Assembly (NCBI GenBank): GCA_015499985.1
Contig: JAAAUF010000114.1
Location: 9,999 to 63,951, forward strand
Origin: Haplosporangium gracile
Taxonomy: Eukaryota > Mortierellomycota > Mortierellomycetes > Mortierellales > Mortierellaceae
Direction of reading: 5' to 3'
Length of the DNA: 53,953 nucleotides
Shown here: one piece after another, positions 13,601 through 25,408 of the stretch
Layout: each line of letters starts with the position of its first letter
How positions within the stretch are numbered: the stretch's first letter is position 1
The notes under the pieces: model-generated
The model's database searches: none
What the model saw: the letters and a program-made list of their open reading frames with translations, nothing else
What the model was told of the DNA's origin: nothing
Position numbers and translations under genes: made by a program

Positions 13601-16600
13601 TCCAAAGACGAAAGCGGCAACAATCTTGAGCACCTGGTAGGTGCTGTTGTTATGAACCATATTCAACGAACTCTTAGCCCGTTTCGCAGCATGGGCCTTG
13701 GACTCTGAGTAATCGGCGTCGTCAAAAATCAACTCGGGGTTGGTGGTCGACTGGGTCCGACCCTTGAGACACTTGACGAGCTGGAGAACTCCCTGCATGA
13801 CCTCGACTCCATGAGACTTGGGTCCGAACTCGATGTGTTTGGCGAGATGGTCGATGGTGCTGGTCATGAGATCGTTGAGGTGGACGCGTCCGATGAGGAC
13901 CTTGATCACGGCAACGTGGATCATCCCTGCGGTGTGGAAGAGGCGGTCGCAGGTGAGGTCAACGGCTGTGAGAGTTTCCTCTAGTGCAGAGACAGAGTGT
14001 GCAATGTGGTCACCCCACTGCTGTACTGTCATGTAAAACAAGAATATAACGTGTTGGTTCCCGTTCGACACATCACACGCCAGCCTAAAGTAATATAACG
14101 TTTGACGATTTGTAAGTGTGTGAAGGTACTCAAGATGTTGCACTCTAGCGCTCAGGCTTTCTTATTTGAATAAGGAAATGTAGGCTGTGTGACTTACTTT
14201 CCGAGCTCATATGCGTTATCGAGACACCCGTACCAGGTGGAGTAAGTGAGAGCAAAGGAGACCAATGCGCGCCCTGCGTCCTTGGTAATGCCGTAGTCAC
14301 AAGTGAGTCTCATCGACTGAATGATCCCGCTTGCCATAAATGGTACGTTACAGTAATACAAACTTGCACTGTTATAAGTAATTGATGGCAAAACAAGAAA
14401 GAAGTTAGCGGACAAAATAAATTTGTTTTGAAATGTAAGTAATGAGAGGCACAAGAGACAAGGGATGCGTAGATCGAGAGTCTTACCTAGCAACAGACAT
14501 GACTTCCATCATCATGGCAATTTTCGGATCATGGCAGATCTTGGGCGGGTCGGCCTCCAGCTCAGGCATATGCCTCAGCAGCAACTTGTGAGTCTCGGCA
14601 AAGATAATCTTCATCTCCTCTTCAGTCGGACTGAACAGCGTATCCTCCGGTATGCCGAGTTCCTGCAGACACTTGATCGTGATTGCAGTCGCCTTTTCCG
14701 GGGAAGAGTAGGCCCAAACAGACATTTCGATCTGGTGCTGATATACTCGAGCTCTGTCGATCGGATCCGACACATTCGCCAACACAATCTCGCAGATGTT
14801 CATAGCCTGACCGAAATTCTCACGCCATCGCTCGGCCTCGATGCAATGGAGGTGCAATTTAAGGGCCTCGTGGTGGAGCGGCAATCGACATGAGAGGGTG
14901 TAGCGGACGCCGTCTTTCAACGATGATCGAGTCGATTTGGGCGATCCAATGAGCTCCTTCATATCGATACCCTGAAGGTCCGAGTCGGGAGACGTCAACG
15001 AAGGGGCACTGCTACTGCTTGAGAGGGATGTAGTAGCAGTTGAGGTCGCATTAGTAACACTGTGATCGACTGACTCCGTCTCATCAGGTCGCTCCCAGCA
15101 GTGCTCTGGCAGCAAAGCCATCGCCGCATTCCAGAACGCGAGAGCCATATCTTGCGCACCGCTCTTCTGCGACTTCTCTCCGGCCAGTGAAAGAATCACT
15201 CTTAAAGCACGACCATCCAGCTCTGAAGACTTATCGTCTTCTTCCACCAGCACCGATGGTGGACGATTTCCTGAGAAACAGTGGCCCCTATAGTCGTTGG
15301 CTGTGTCAACTTTCACAGTCGACTCTGATGTGCCGGTCATCGATGACTTGCTCATTTTCCCAGCTGCAAGACTTTTTTTGATCAAGTTCAAACTCTGGAG
15401 GACATGGCTGGCGGTTCTAAACTCCTGCCCTGGCGTATTGAAAAGAATCTTGGCCATCTCGAAATGCAGCTTCTCGGTCTGCTCGAGGCTGTCCAGCAGG
15501 TTAACAGCAACACGACGCATGATCCCGTGGTGGAAACGCAGTTCGTTGGGTTCAGAGGTATACACCAAAATACCCTCTCGAATAGCAGACTGTAGACCCG
15601 CCATGGCTTTGCATCCTGAGTTCACCGTCGCCGGTGTGCCGGTGATGCCAGCAGCTGTTCCTTTGTCTGACATTCCAGTCTTTGATTGTGCACCATCACT
15701 CGACGCTGTCGTCTTGGATCCTGCTCCTGACCATATGAACGCTGCTGACGCCAAAAGTTGAAGATCATGGATAGTAAACATGGGCCCACAAATCGACGCA
15801 CAGATCAGTGTCTTCTTGGTGTCACAGTCCAAAGCACGGAAACGCTGGTCGAGGAATGCAAACTCCTCTCCCGTCAACCGACGCACAACCTCGCCCAGAG
15901 TTTCTTCGCAAGGCTCCCACTCCCATTCTCGGGCGAAGCAGTTGAAGTAGATGGTTTGGATCCTGTACAATTCCAGGACAAGCTGTCGAATGGTCAGCCA
16001 GGACTTTTGACGAAGCGCCTTGGCCAGCGACACGACATCCTCCTTGTCGCGGTGGAGTAGCACCGCCAAGAACTCCTGGATCGTCTCAAGGGTCGGGTTC
16101 TGAAGGCGAATGAATCGCACGCCTCCGCCTCCACGAACAATGAGCGATGTTCCAGACGAAGATCGATGAAGGCCCTTCCTCGGTAACGATGACATACCAT
16201 CGCTTCCGCCGCCACCTATGCCACCAGGACCACTCTGCATGGACGTCATTAAGTCACATCCAGTTCCCGAAGATCCCGAAGTGTACTCGTTGTGCATCGT
16301 TCCCAGAGCGCTGAATCCTGTTGGGTGCCTGGCTCCTGCAACATTTCCTCCGCCCAGGATCTGCTTGACCTTGATCAAACAGTCAACGGTATCTCTGTGC
16401 GTGATGATCAAGACAATCGGGAGTCGCTTGTTAACATTCACCAGGGTTGCCAACAGGTCGATAGAATTTTCATCCGCGAAGTGGAGGTCGTCGATTAGCC
16501 AGGTCATGAAGAAATGTGTCGAGATAACACGGATCAGCTTGACGATCAGCGCATGGAAACGAGCCACTGAATGGGTCAGCGGGACATCCTTGCTCTCAGG

Positions 16601-19600
16601 CAAATCAGAGCCATTGAAAAAATACTTAAGTTCTGGGACCAGATCGCAAATAATGCCGATCCCAGAGTCAGGTTCAAAAGCGGTCCTGATGGCAATGACG
16701 AGAGAAGCCAGGGCGTCAGTCTGTTGGGTCAAGAGCTGTTGGAGTACGCTCTGGATACACGACAGAATCGCCGAGTACGGTGCTGAGTCGCCAGCCTCGA
16801 AGATTCCTCCTGCAAACAGTCCCGAGTTGCGCGCCACCGTCGACATTCGCCGGATCAACACCGTTCTAAAAGGCAAAAAATTATAGTTAGTGATAGAACA
16901 TTAGATTTTTGTTGCGGTTCATCACACTGCATTGCAGAATTAAATCAGCGATTCATGGGAATTGCCCTAAACTTACTTTCCAACACCAGATGGTCCACTG
17001 ACAAATATCACCCTCACAACAGGGTCGCTCAGTTCAGTCCCACGGTAAACCGACTTGCCACCGCCACGATCAAATAGCCTGGGTTTCCGCAGCAGAGTCT
17101 TCGATGACAGTGGGATCTTGGATGACAGTTGGCACTTGAGCGACACAATGTCATCCTCAAAGACATAGAGATCCTCCGAGTCGTTAGTATTTACCGCTGC
17201 TGGTGTTGAGGGTCCCCCGCACCTCGTTCCGCCGTCAAAATCGTTGTAGCACTCATCGTCATCGCTGCAAATCAATTCACTGTTCAAGGCTTGCTGGTAA
17301 GCGCTGGCTGCCTGAACAATCGCCGCCGAGATTAACTGTTGTTCCGAGTGACGCCCAAAAAGACTATTTGGGAGGACAAATTGGTACGAAATGTCGTGAT
17401 TTCCAAGCTCGAAGGAATCGATCTGGAACATCAAAGTTAGATGACCAACTTCCAATCATGTACGTAGAACATTGAAGGAATGAGTGCGAATAAGTGCAAA
17501 TGTGCCTACTTTTCCGGTCCTACGAAGAGTGTTCAAGCAACGCAAGATGTCCTGCTTGAACCCAAAAGCGTTCTGATAACGCTGACTCGGTTGCTATCGG
17601 ATGAAATCATGCAACACGTGTTTAGTATGCTGCCATCGTTATGAAATCAACGCTACAAACTAAGTAACAGTGTCAAAATGATAGTAATCTATCTCACCTT
17701 TTGCGTCATCTTGCGAAGGATGGCATCCACAATAGGAGGCATATCTGGCCTAAAGGCGCTCACCGGGGGCAAATCCCTCGTCAGAACGCCTAAATATTTC
17801 CATCCGCATCAACACAACATGGTCAGTTGCCGCACTCTGAATTCGCCTAGAAGATTCAGTTCGCGCGACGAACACTTGTCAATTTGTTCTCACACTCACC
17901 TTGAAGGATTTGAACGCTGTCGTTTCCGGTGTTGGGGTACTGCATCGTCAAGAGCGAGAACAAGGTCGCACCGAGTCCATAAATGTCCGTGCGGTAGTCC
18001 ATCCAGGTCTCTGCTCGTCCTGTCTGCTCTGGGGCCAAGAACTGCAAATGGTACTCCATATACCCAGGGATCTGCCATTCAACAATGTTATTGGGAGCCC
18101 TGGCTCGCTCATGACTCAGAATCTTGGAATGAGTGAAATCAAATAGCCTCAATTTGGTGTCGTTAATATCCATAGTATCCAGTAATGTATAAAGTGTCGA
18201 GGATCCCTTGGAGTACTGGCTAGACCCGCCTCCTCCCAATGAGTACTCAGCTCCGCCTCCAATTCCGCTCCCAGTTCCATCCGATTCAGACTGAGTGTTG
18301 CTATTGGGGCTCCAGGGTCCGATCTTTGGTTCAGCCGGCATCCAGTGAAGAGCGGTGGGACAGATAGCGAGATGGGCAAGATTTGCCGACTGCAAGGCCT
18401 CAAGGACGCAGGCTGCCTTCAGTGCAAAGACCAGGAAAGTGTAGACATCTCGGAAAGGTGAATCAATGCACTTTTCAATCTTCCCGTTTGTGCTGTAGAG
18501 TTCCTGCAGGTTGTCAAGTCCCATGAATTGGTGGTGTGTGTGCGACAATAGGTTGGGTCCCAATCGTTCAAGAATCAAGATCGAGAGGTCTTCCTGATCC
18601 AGGTCAATGAAATCCTCGACGACTCGGTTGAAGTACTTTTCGGTCTCAATGCTCCCTGTCTCGTAGACTGCTTGCTTGACACCAGGCTTGGCATGACACT
18701 TGCTCTCTCTCGCAGGTTGTTGTCGCTCATTACTGTCATTTGTTGATGTTGCAGTTGATTGTGGCGAAGTGGGTGGGGTCGTTGCTGTGATAACACCAGC
18801 GCCGCTGCAATCCTTAGATGCCGATGCCGATGTTGATGTTTCACCACAGGAGGAGGGTTCGGGCTTTGTTTGTGGGTCGGCCGATGGATTAAACTTTGGT
18901 GGAGGAGGGATGGTGGGGTCATAGCGGGCATTGGCAATCTGGAGTCGCTTTAATATCCGGTATTCGTGCTGGAGGAGGACACGGGACTGATGGAGCTTGC
19001 CTGTCACCGGCACACCGTCTGATATCCGTTTGCCCATCATCAGTCCCATATTTCCTGCCTGCGATCCTCCAATGAACTCGTATCCTTGCACCACAGGCGG
19101 CACAAAGGACCGGGTGTTGGTGTGTGAGGGTGCCCTGTATGGATTATGATATATTGACTCATCCTTGATGGGCAGAAGTGGTTGCGGGTTGAGATGAAAG
19201 GAACCTCCTGCAAGACTGGAACTTGATTGGGAGTAGGGTCCAGCTGTCCGCTTATTGTATCCACCGGTACCGACCCCTGTCGAGTATGTCGAATAAAGGT
19301 CCTCGCCTCGAATCCTAGGGATGCCACTGCCACCAACAAGATCATGTCCTGGTCCGATGGGGGTCTGCGGCTGAAGGCGACTGGCTGAAACAGCATTGCT
19401 GTAGAGAGAGGCAGGGGTGCTAGGGAGGGGTATTGTCGATGAACTAACGGAGGAAGAGGAGGAGAAAGATCGTTTGTTCTTTTTGTGATGTGGCTCTGAG
19501 GGGGTGAAAGTTGACATTGCGGTAGTGGAGATGGCGGAGGGTTGGAGGTATGGCTTGTAGAACCACTGAGCTGCGTTGGTAGCGTTAGGGCAGTCTGTGA

Positions 19601-19739
19601 TAACCGCGAGGTTGTCTTCTGTGATAGTGGCGGTGGGGGTAACAGCTGCTGGTTCGTCTATAGTCTGACCGTTCTGTGTTGTTGTGGAGGAGGAGAAGGA
19701 CAGCGGGGCTGAGGAGGCTGAGGAAGGAGTCGAGGACAT
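7618..19739 (-). CDS. Hybrid histidine kinase, Mak2/Mak3/CHK1 type, copy 2 (complete, giant)
   Basis: Complete paralogue of the kinase at 1-7419. Complement of 7618-7710, 7827-8066, 8171-8282, 8429-10982, 11078-11283, 11397-11585, 11685-14084, 14198-14368, 14487-16865, 16977-17422, 17510-17593, 17698-17789, 17900-19739: 10806 nt, 3601 codons plus TAA. Order: Ser/Thr-rich N-terminus; protein-kinase-like domain (about 210-650) whose catalytic loop reads LAHLAICPTAL and whose DFG reads DFT, so probably a pseudokinase; AAA ATPase with Walker A GPSGVGK (about 820, split by an intron) and WLIDDLHFAD as Walker B; helical region; GAF (about 2190-2380); PAS; H-box ANMSHELRTP (about 2530); HATPase with N- and G-boxes; pseudo-receiver; Gln/Ser-rich linker; receiver with Asp near 3490 (FDHHMPIMDG) and TKPL. 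CHK1/Mak2/Mak3 are about 2300-2500 residues (from memory); the excess is low-complexity insertion. Start chosen as the first ATG of the long open frame after a pyrimidine-rich leader. Confidence 0.92.
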
Positions 19740-22729
19740 GGAAGGTAATAGTAATTATTATAGGTAGCGATTGGTTCAGAAGGAAGAGTGGCAAAGAGGT
19801 GGTTGTGGTGGTTGTTATTTGTTTGTTGTCGGTGTACCCTTTGTTGCCTAGTAAAATAAAATAAAAAGGGAAAAGGGTTATTCCAGAGGGTGAACTAGGC
19901 AAGGGTAAGTGTCGACTGAGCGAAATGAGTTGTCGTTGTATGCAGAAGGAGAGATGAGTCGAGGATGAAGGGTGGTGATGAACAAGAAGGAATGTGTGAG
20001 TATGATGAGCTTGAGGCTGAGAGGAACAGAGAAAACAAGAAACAAAAATAACAAAGCAAGACCGACAAAAATGGCTATATGGGTTGTGGGGTGGTAGGGA
20101 GGAAGACTGACAAAGCATTTTGACCTTCGAGGCCAGGCCCTGCCTGTTGATTGGCCTATCGCTGGTTTGCAATTATCAATGTATTTCATTTTTGGAAACA
20201 GGATCTCGATTTCATTCTTCGTTGTCGTTTTTCTACCCCCCCTTTGTCTCTTCTCCTTCCTGTTCAAAATTGAGCAATCGCGTTTACTAGAACGCAGGCT
20301 GCTTCTAGAAAACTGCAGGCGCAACGACAATGGTCAATGCAATGAGCCAAGCAAAGTTGCATGGTCCGGCTACGAGCACAACATGACAAGCAGAAAAAAT
20401 CGATTGAAAAGAAACAAAGCGGCGTAACGCCATAAAAGGAAACGATCCGCCCACCCATCTACATTCCTCTTCTTCCCAATGTACTGTTCCTATCATAAAA
20501 ATTAACAGCAAAACATGTTAGTCTAAAGGTAAATTTTTTGTGGAACCAGAAACACGAAATACAAGAAACAAACATCAGTATACCAAGCCAACTTACATAT
20601 AATATCTTCTTGAGCTTTCGCTCTCGATAGAATTGACACAGAGACTATTTGTGCCTCTCGGCGCAGTCTTGCGCAATGTATTGAGTCAAGGTTGACGCAC
20701 GTAGCCGATCAACATCTGAAATAGTCGACGCTTTTGTCGACTTCGGGCTTGTAGGAGCTCTCTAGGTGGCCAACATCCTAAAAAGGAAAAGAGAAAGAAT
20801 GAGGTGAATGTGTGAAGGATGAACACAGGTAGCGGGTGTGGCATCCTCTCCCTATGGTGAAGTCATAACAAGGTAGGAATAAAAAGGAAGGCTGAGCTCC
20901 ACTTACAAGATGGTGCGATGACACAGGGGGGGGGGGGTCCACCCAGGAAAAGGCTCATACTTGTGCATTGTTCTCATTCTCGGTCAAACAGGCATCCCTT
21001 TCTAGGCCACATGCTGGTCATGGCGGTTACTGTCTTGAGTGATAGTTAGACAAGAGAGGACGGAAGTAAGCATAAGTACAACGGGAGGAGATCGAACAGA
21101 ACTTACATTTACACAAATAAAAGATCGAGGATATAGCGTGCGAAAAAGATGTTTTTTGGATGAGTTCTTATCTTGACAAAGTGTGGCGTGGAAAAGGAGA
21201 GCAACGAGAAGAGAAGAGAAGAGAAAAGAATAGAAGGATAAGCAGAAGACGCATTTATGGCGATATATCAGTTTTGTCTGGTCATTGCTGTTGAGGCCAT
21301 CTGCTTATCGCCAAGTGTCGCGACGAACGCGAAATGGTAATAATAGCCGTCTCCAAACCTGAAAAATAGGCTGGACGTTGTTAGGTGTGATCTCCATGTT
21401 TGAATAATGTCCATTTTTCTCTCAGGTTTGGTTTTGGGAGGTAGTAGTACCCATTCATAGTCGGCCAGAGAGGAACTCATAGGTTGAAAGGAGAAGGTAT
21501 ACGTTCGTTCGTGATATGCCTCGGTTTCGTTCCTCTTCTGATTTATCACCTCCTGCGTAAGGTCTTTTTACTCCATAACAACAACAACATCAACAGAGCA
21601 AGAAAATATATACGCATCGACATGGAGGTACATTCAGTCGTTGTGATGAGTTGCACTGCCTGCTACCAATGCTTGGCAAGCGCGTTCATATGCTAACTAG
21701 TTTTATTTGTTCTTTTCTTATCAATACTCAAATAACCAACTTCTACCGCATAAACGTGGATAACATCTCAGATAACATGCTCTGCTACCAACCGCTTTAT
21801 CTCGCAAAAGCGATCAGAGATATTGACAGCAAGGACAACTCGGTCTCCATTAATGATGCCAAAGAATGTAGGAATATATTCTGTCCCGGACGGAATTGCT
21901 CCTATACGATCCGATCGAGAGATACACAGGCCTCTCTCGCCATTTTGGTTTGGGGCATCTATCGTACTCTCCCCGACGGGCAAGGCCCATGGCCGCTTTT
22001 CGCGTATTACACGATCGTCAGAGGCGCAGCAGTTACTCGCCATATAGGATCATGAGAGTGACAAGGACTTTGAGGAGACCGACTCTGATCAGGAGTAGTA
22101 CACTATTGCAGCACAGGAGCCTATGGAGTTTACCTTGCTGAGACGAGAACTGTTACTTTTTGCTTTATGGAGTGTAGTTCACACTAATACAGCTTGTCGG
22201 AAAAACACTTCATGCGGTCACGTTCCTCATTGTTGGTGCTCTTGGTTTATTCCAGGAATAATTGCTTCTCGAAGCGATAGTTTTATGTGAAATTGATTGC
22301 TTTTTTTCATCAACGCAAAACATACTGTGTATGACTGAACACTACACAGAACGTCGCTCTTTCTCTGCGATTGTTTTAGTCTTTAGCATAACCTTTGACA
22401 AGAACATTATCAAAACTTCATGGCTGCTGCGTCCAGCATGGCTTGGGCTTGCAATAAGAAAGTAAAAAGGTCAGGAAGAAAGAGAGCGACTCTTTTGCAC
22501 TTCCTTGAGAAAACAAGTAACACAAGAAATGGTGATACAGTGCTGAATGTACGCATGTCTGCCTGACCTGAGAGCAATCTCACCCTCTCTCTATCTTACG
22601 TCGTTCCTGCCAAATTTGAACCTGAAGTTAATAAGGACAACAAGGGCTGACGTCTTTTCCCTTCTCTTTCTTCTTTTCATTAACATCTTTCTCCTTCTTC
22701 ACTCTCACATTCCTTTCCTACACACAAAA
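19740..22729. other. Gene-poor interval: leader of kinase copy 2, weak candidate gene, promoter of M28 peptidase
   Basis: Upstream of the kinase start (19740-20280) the - strand is pyrimidine-rich, typical of a 5' leader here. Several - strand donor-like gtaag words occur (near 20595, 20903 and 21102), so a spliced leader is possible but not shown. A run of 12 G lies at 20926-20937 and a GAGAA-type purine repeat near 21200-21235. A weak - strand candidate gene occupies 21268-22043 and is listed separately. The last 180 bp before 22730 are T/C-rich on the + strand and form the leader of the aminopeptidase gene. Confidence 0.5.
21268..22043 (-). CDS. Candidate two-exon hypothetical gene, unrecognised
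   Basis: Two - strand open stretches look protein-like: 21789-22043 (contains TEYIPTFFGIINGDRVV) and 21268-21552 (contains YTFSFQPMSSSLADYEW and FRFGDGYYYHFAFVATLGD). The second begins right after a good acceptor (acgcag at 21553-21558 on the complement). A donor at 21788 (ttg then gtagcag) joins them in phase, giving 179 codons with a 236-bp intron, longer than most here. The ATG at 22043 may be internal, since a hydrophobic stretch lies just upstream in another frame. I recognise no family. It may be a real small gene, a relic, or chance. Confidence 0.27.
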
Positions 22730-24741
22730 ATGAAACTCCAGTCTCTCCTCCTCGTCTCATTAGCCTCCGTGGCCTTGGCCGCACCCTCCTGGTGGGAGCA
22801 ATGGACTCTCAACAAGCACACCACCACCTCAGACTCTGTTATCAGCCACGACGACGGCATGCGTCTTGTCCAGACCGCCGCTGACAAGGCTCCCTTCTGG
22901 ACCTCTGAGAGGGAGCGTCTTCACATGTTCCGCAACAACATCAAGTACATGGATATCACCGACCACCAGGACCTTGGCGCCAGCCACGTCTCGGCCCTTG
23001 GCAAGCGTCGTAAGTGAATAAACCAATCACCCTCCCGTCACTTTTATTTTATCTGTGCATGGTTAACTCCGTCCAGCGTGGTGGGAAAAAAATGATTACG
23101 TTACGCGCGGAACGACCGTGGAACTCAATTGTCCTTTTTTCTTTTTAACACAACGATAGCTCTCCCTACTGCTGCTGTTCATCAGAAGAAGGTCGCTCGC
23201 TACGTTGACAGCCTCTCGACCGCCAACATGGAGGTTGCTTTGACTGAGTTTACTGGCTTCTACAATCGTTACTACAAGAGCGAGACCGGCAAGCAGTCCG
23301 CTCAGTGGCTCTACAAGCAGATTAGCGACTTGATCGAGGACTCCAACGCCGATTCTGATGTCAGCATCCGCAAGTTCCAGCACAACTGGGACCAGTTCTC
23401 CATCATCGGTAAGGGGATCTTCTTGCATTTTGCAAGCGAATACTCAGGATGACGGCAAGCATTTTGAGCAAAGGAGAAATAAGAATGACCAGCTGACCTC
23501 TTTTTCTTGTACTCGCTGTAGCTCGCTTTGAGGGTAAGGATGATTCGTTGTCGAACCAACCCGTCATTGTCGGTGCTCACCAGGATTCTATCAACATGTG
23601 GCTCCCCATGCTCCGTGCTCCCGGTGCTGATGATGATGGTTCGGGTACCGTCACTATCTTGGAGGTCTTCCGCTCCCTTGTTGGCACTGGATTCCGCCCT
23701 CAGCGCCCTGTCGAGTTCCACTGGTACTCTGCTGAGGAGGCCGGTCTCTTGGGATCTCAGGATGTTGCCAAGGAGTACGAGCAGAAGCGCGTCGATGTCA
23801 TTGCCATGATCCAGGTAAGAAATATTTTCTTGTTTGTCTTGACTTGACGTTGACCAGCGGCCTGTGACCACATGACCTAGTTGTCCTAACTCAATCATTT
23901 CTGCCTATGTCATCCTTGGCCTTGCCATTTAGAACGATATGACTGGATACGTTGGCACCAAGTTTGCCGAGTCGTACGGCATTGTCGTCGACTATGTCGA
24001 CCCCGAGTTGACCGAGTTGGTCCGCGTACGTATTCCTCTCGTCGATTGCTACTCTTGCATCTGTTTCTGAAGCTGTTATGCCAATGTCACGGATGAACTC
24101 CGGATTAACACTTTGCGGATTTTTCTTTTTTTAGGTCTATGCCCGCGAGTACGGTGATATTCCCGTCCGTGAGACCAAGTGTGGATATGCTTGTGAGTGA
24201 TCGCTTACCTGTCTTTTTGGTAGCTGTGGACATGCGGGATTCTGGTGTATTTATCCAGAACACATAACAAAGGATGTGCATTGAGTGGCATTGGACCCTT
24301 TATTTGTATGCTTGCTATTGACCCCGCGTTTTTTTTTTTTTTTTTTGTTCCAATAGGCTCTGATCACGCTTCGTGGGCCAAGGCTGGATACCGCTCTGCA
24401 TTTGCCATTGAGGGCGACTTTTCTGACAGCAGTACGTAACCTCAGAGGATCTCAAGGAGAGAGGATGGGAGCGAGAAATGAAAGAGGAGGACATTCTGCT
24501 TCTTTCTGCGTGCCGTTTGACTGCTGGTTGCTCGGTCACTCGCCTACATGATGAAGAAGTGAACATGATGCTAACGGTTGTTGTTTTTTTTTGTTTTTTT
24601 TTGTATGTTATGATAGGCCCTTACATCCACTCGACGAACGATGATGTTTCGCACATCAACTTTGACCACATGAAGCAGTTTGCCAAGCTTGCCCTTGGCT
24701 TTGCTGTTGAGCTCGGTCACTACAAGGGTCAGGAGAACTAA
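22730..24741 (+). CDS. Secreted M28 aminopeptidase (leucyl aminopeptidase-like), copy A
   Basis: Zinc exopeptidase that would release N-terminal residues from peptides outside the cell. Exons 22730-23009, 23160-23408, 23522-23814, 23933-24025, 24135-24192, 24357-24431, 24617-24741: 1173 nt, 390 codons plus TAA, close to the size of fungal Lap1-type enzymes. It starts with a signal peptide ([20 protein letters not shown]), then a propeptide to about residue 100. M28 metal and catalytic residues are visible: AHQDS (His and Asp), GADDDGSG (bridging Asp), [12 protein letters not shown] (general-base Glu and metal Glu), IQNDMTGY (Asp), CSDHASW (His). The start follows a T/C-rich leader and an AAAA ATG context. 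A similar gene lies at 52081-53903 on the other strand; this copy has one intron (24432-24616) that the other lacks. Confidence 0.95.
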
Positions 24742-25408
24742 GAAGTTAACTGTATCGCTTTTATTGTATTTATGAGTCGCTGACATTATCGGCGTATACG
24801 AAAATAAAAGATCCTTTGCGCGAGCTGTACAGAAAACATGAGATTAAAGAAAACACTTGGAGGCTGCGTATGCTCCTGGCCCTGCATATTATGCCAGTAG
24901 TCAGCAGTGAAAGTGCGGATCTGGAATGGCACCCTGATGGACAGAGAGACAGAAGAGTGAGGCATCGGCCCACGGATGATAATTGGTGACAGGTAATTTT
25001 CATTTTTGTGTTATTTTCTCTGTTGTCTGCTTCGCTCCTTTCCTTTTCACACACACACTTCATCCCCTCCTCTGTCTTCCTTCATCCTTTCCTTCCCATC
25101 CTTTCCTTCCCATCCTTTCCTTCCCTCCCTTGCTCCTTTGCACATTCACTCCTTTGTTCACATATACATATACATGCACACACTCACTCACGAGCGCACT
25201 CATTTACTTACGAGTAGGCATAAGTCTTTTAGACAGACACGACTCTTCACACTCCTCTTTCGTAGGAACACATTCATTTCACATCTTGCCCCTGGATATA
25301 ACTCACATACACATCACATTCAGGAACAAGAAAGACACATTTATACATACACAGCCAACTCTTCCCTTCTACTACTCTTGTACAAAACATAACATCACAA
25401 CAATAATA
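24742..25408 (+). other. Intergenic: terminator of aminopeptidase A and pyrimidine-rich leader of aspartic protease A
   Basis: An AATAAA-like word (aaaataaaag, 24801-24810) follows the aminopeptidase stop by about 60 bp and may be its poly(A) signal. From about 25000 the + strand is strongly C/T-rich, including three exact copies of a 14-nt unit (catcctttccttcc) at 25083-25124 and later CA-rich repeats. This is the probable promoter and leader of the downstream protease. No ORF with coding character is seen. Confidence 0.55.
25083..25124 (+). repeat. Three tandem copies of a 14-bp pyrimidine unit
   Basis: Units at 25083-25096, 25097-25110 and 25111-25124 are identical (catcctttccttcc). They lie in the leader region of aspartic protease A, about 285 bp before its ATG. 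Confidence 0.9.

Noticed and set aside
21651..22055. + strand ORF of 134 codons
   Set aside because: It overlaps the - strand candidate whose composition and splice signals look better; no signal of a + strand gene around it.
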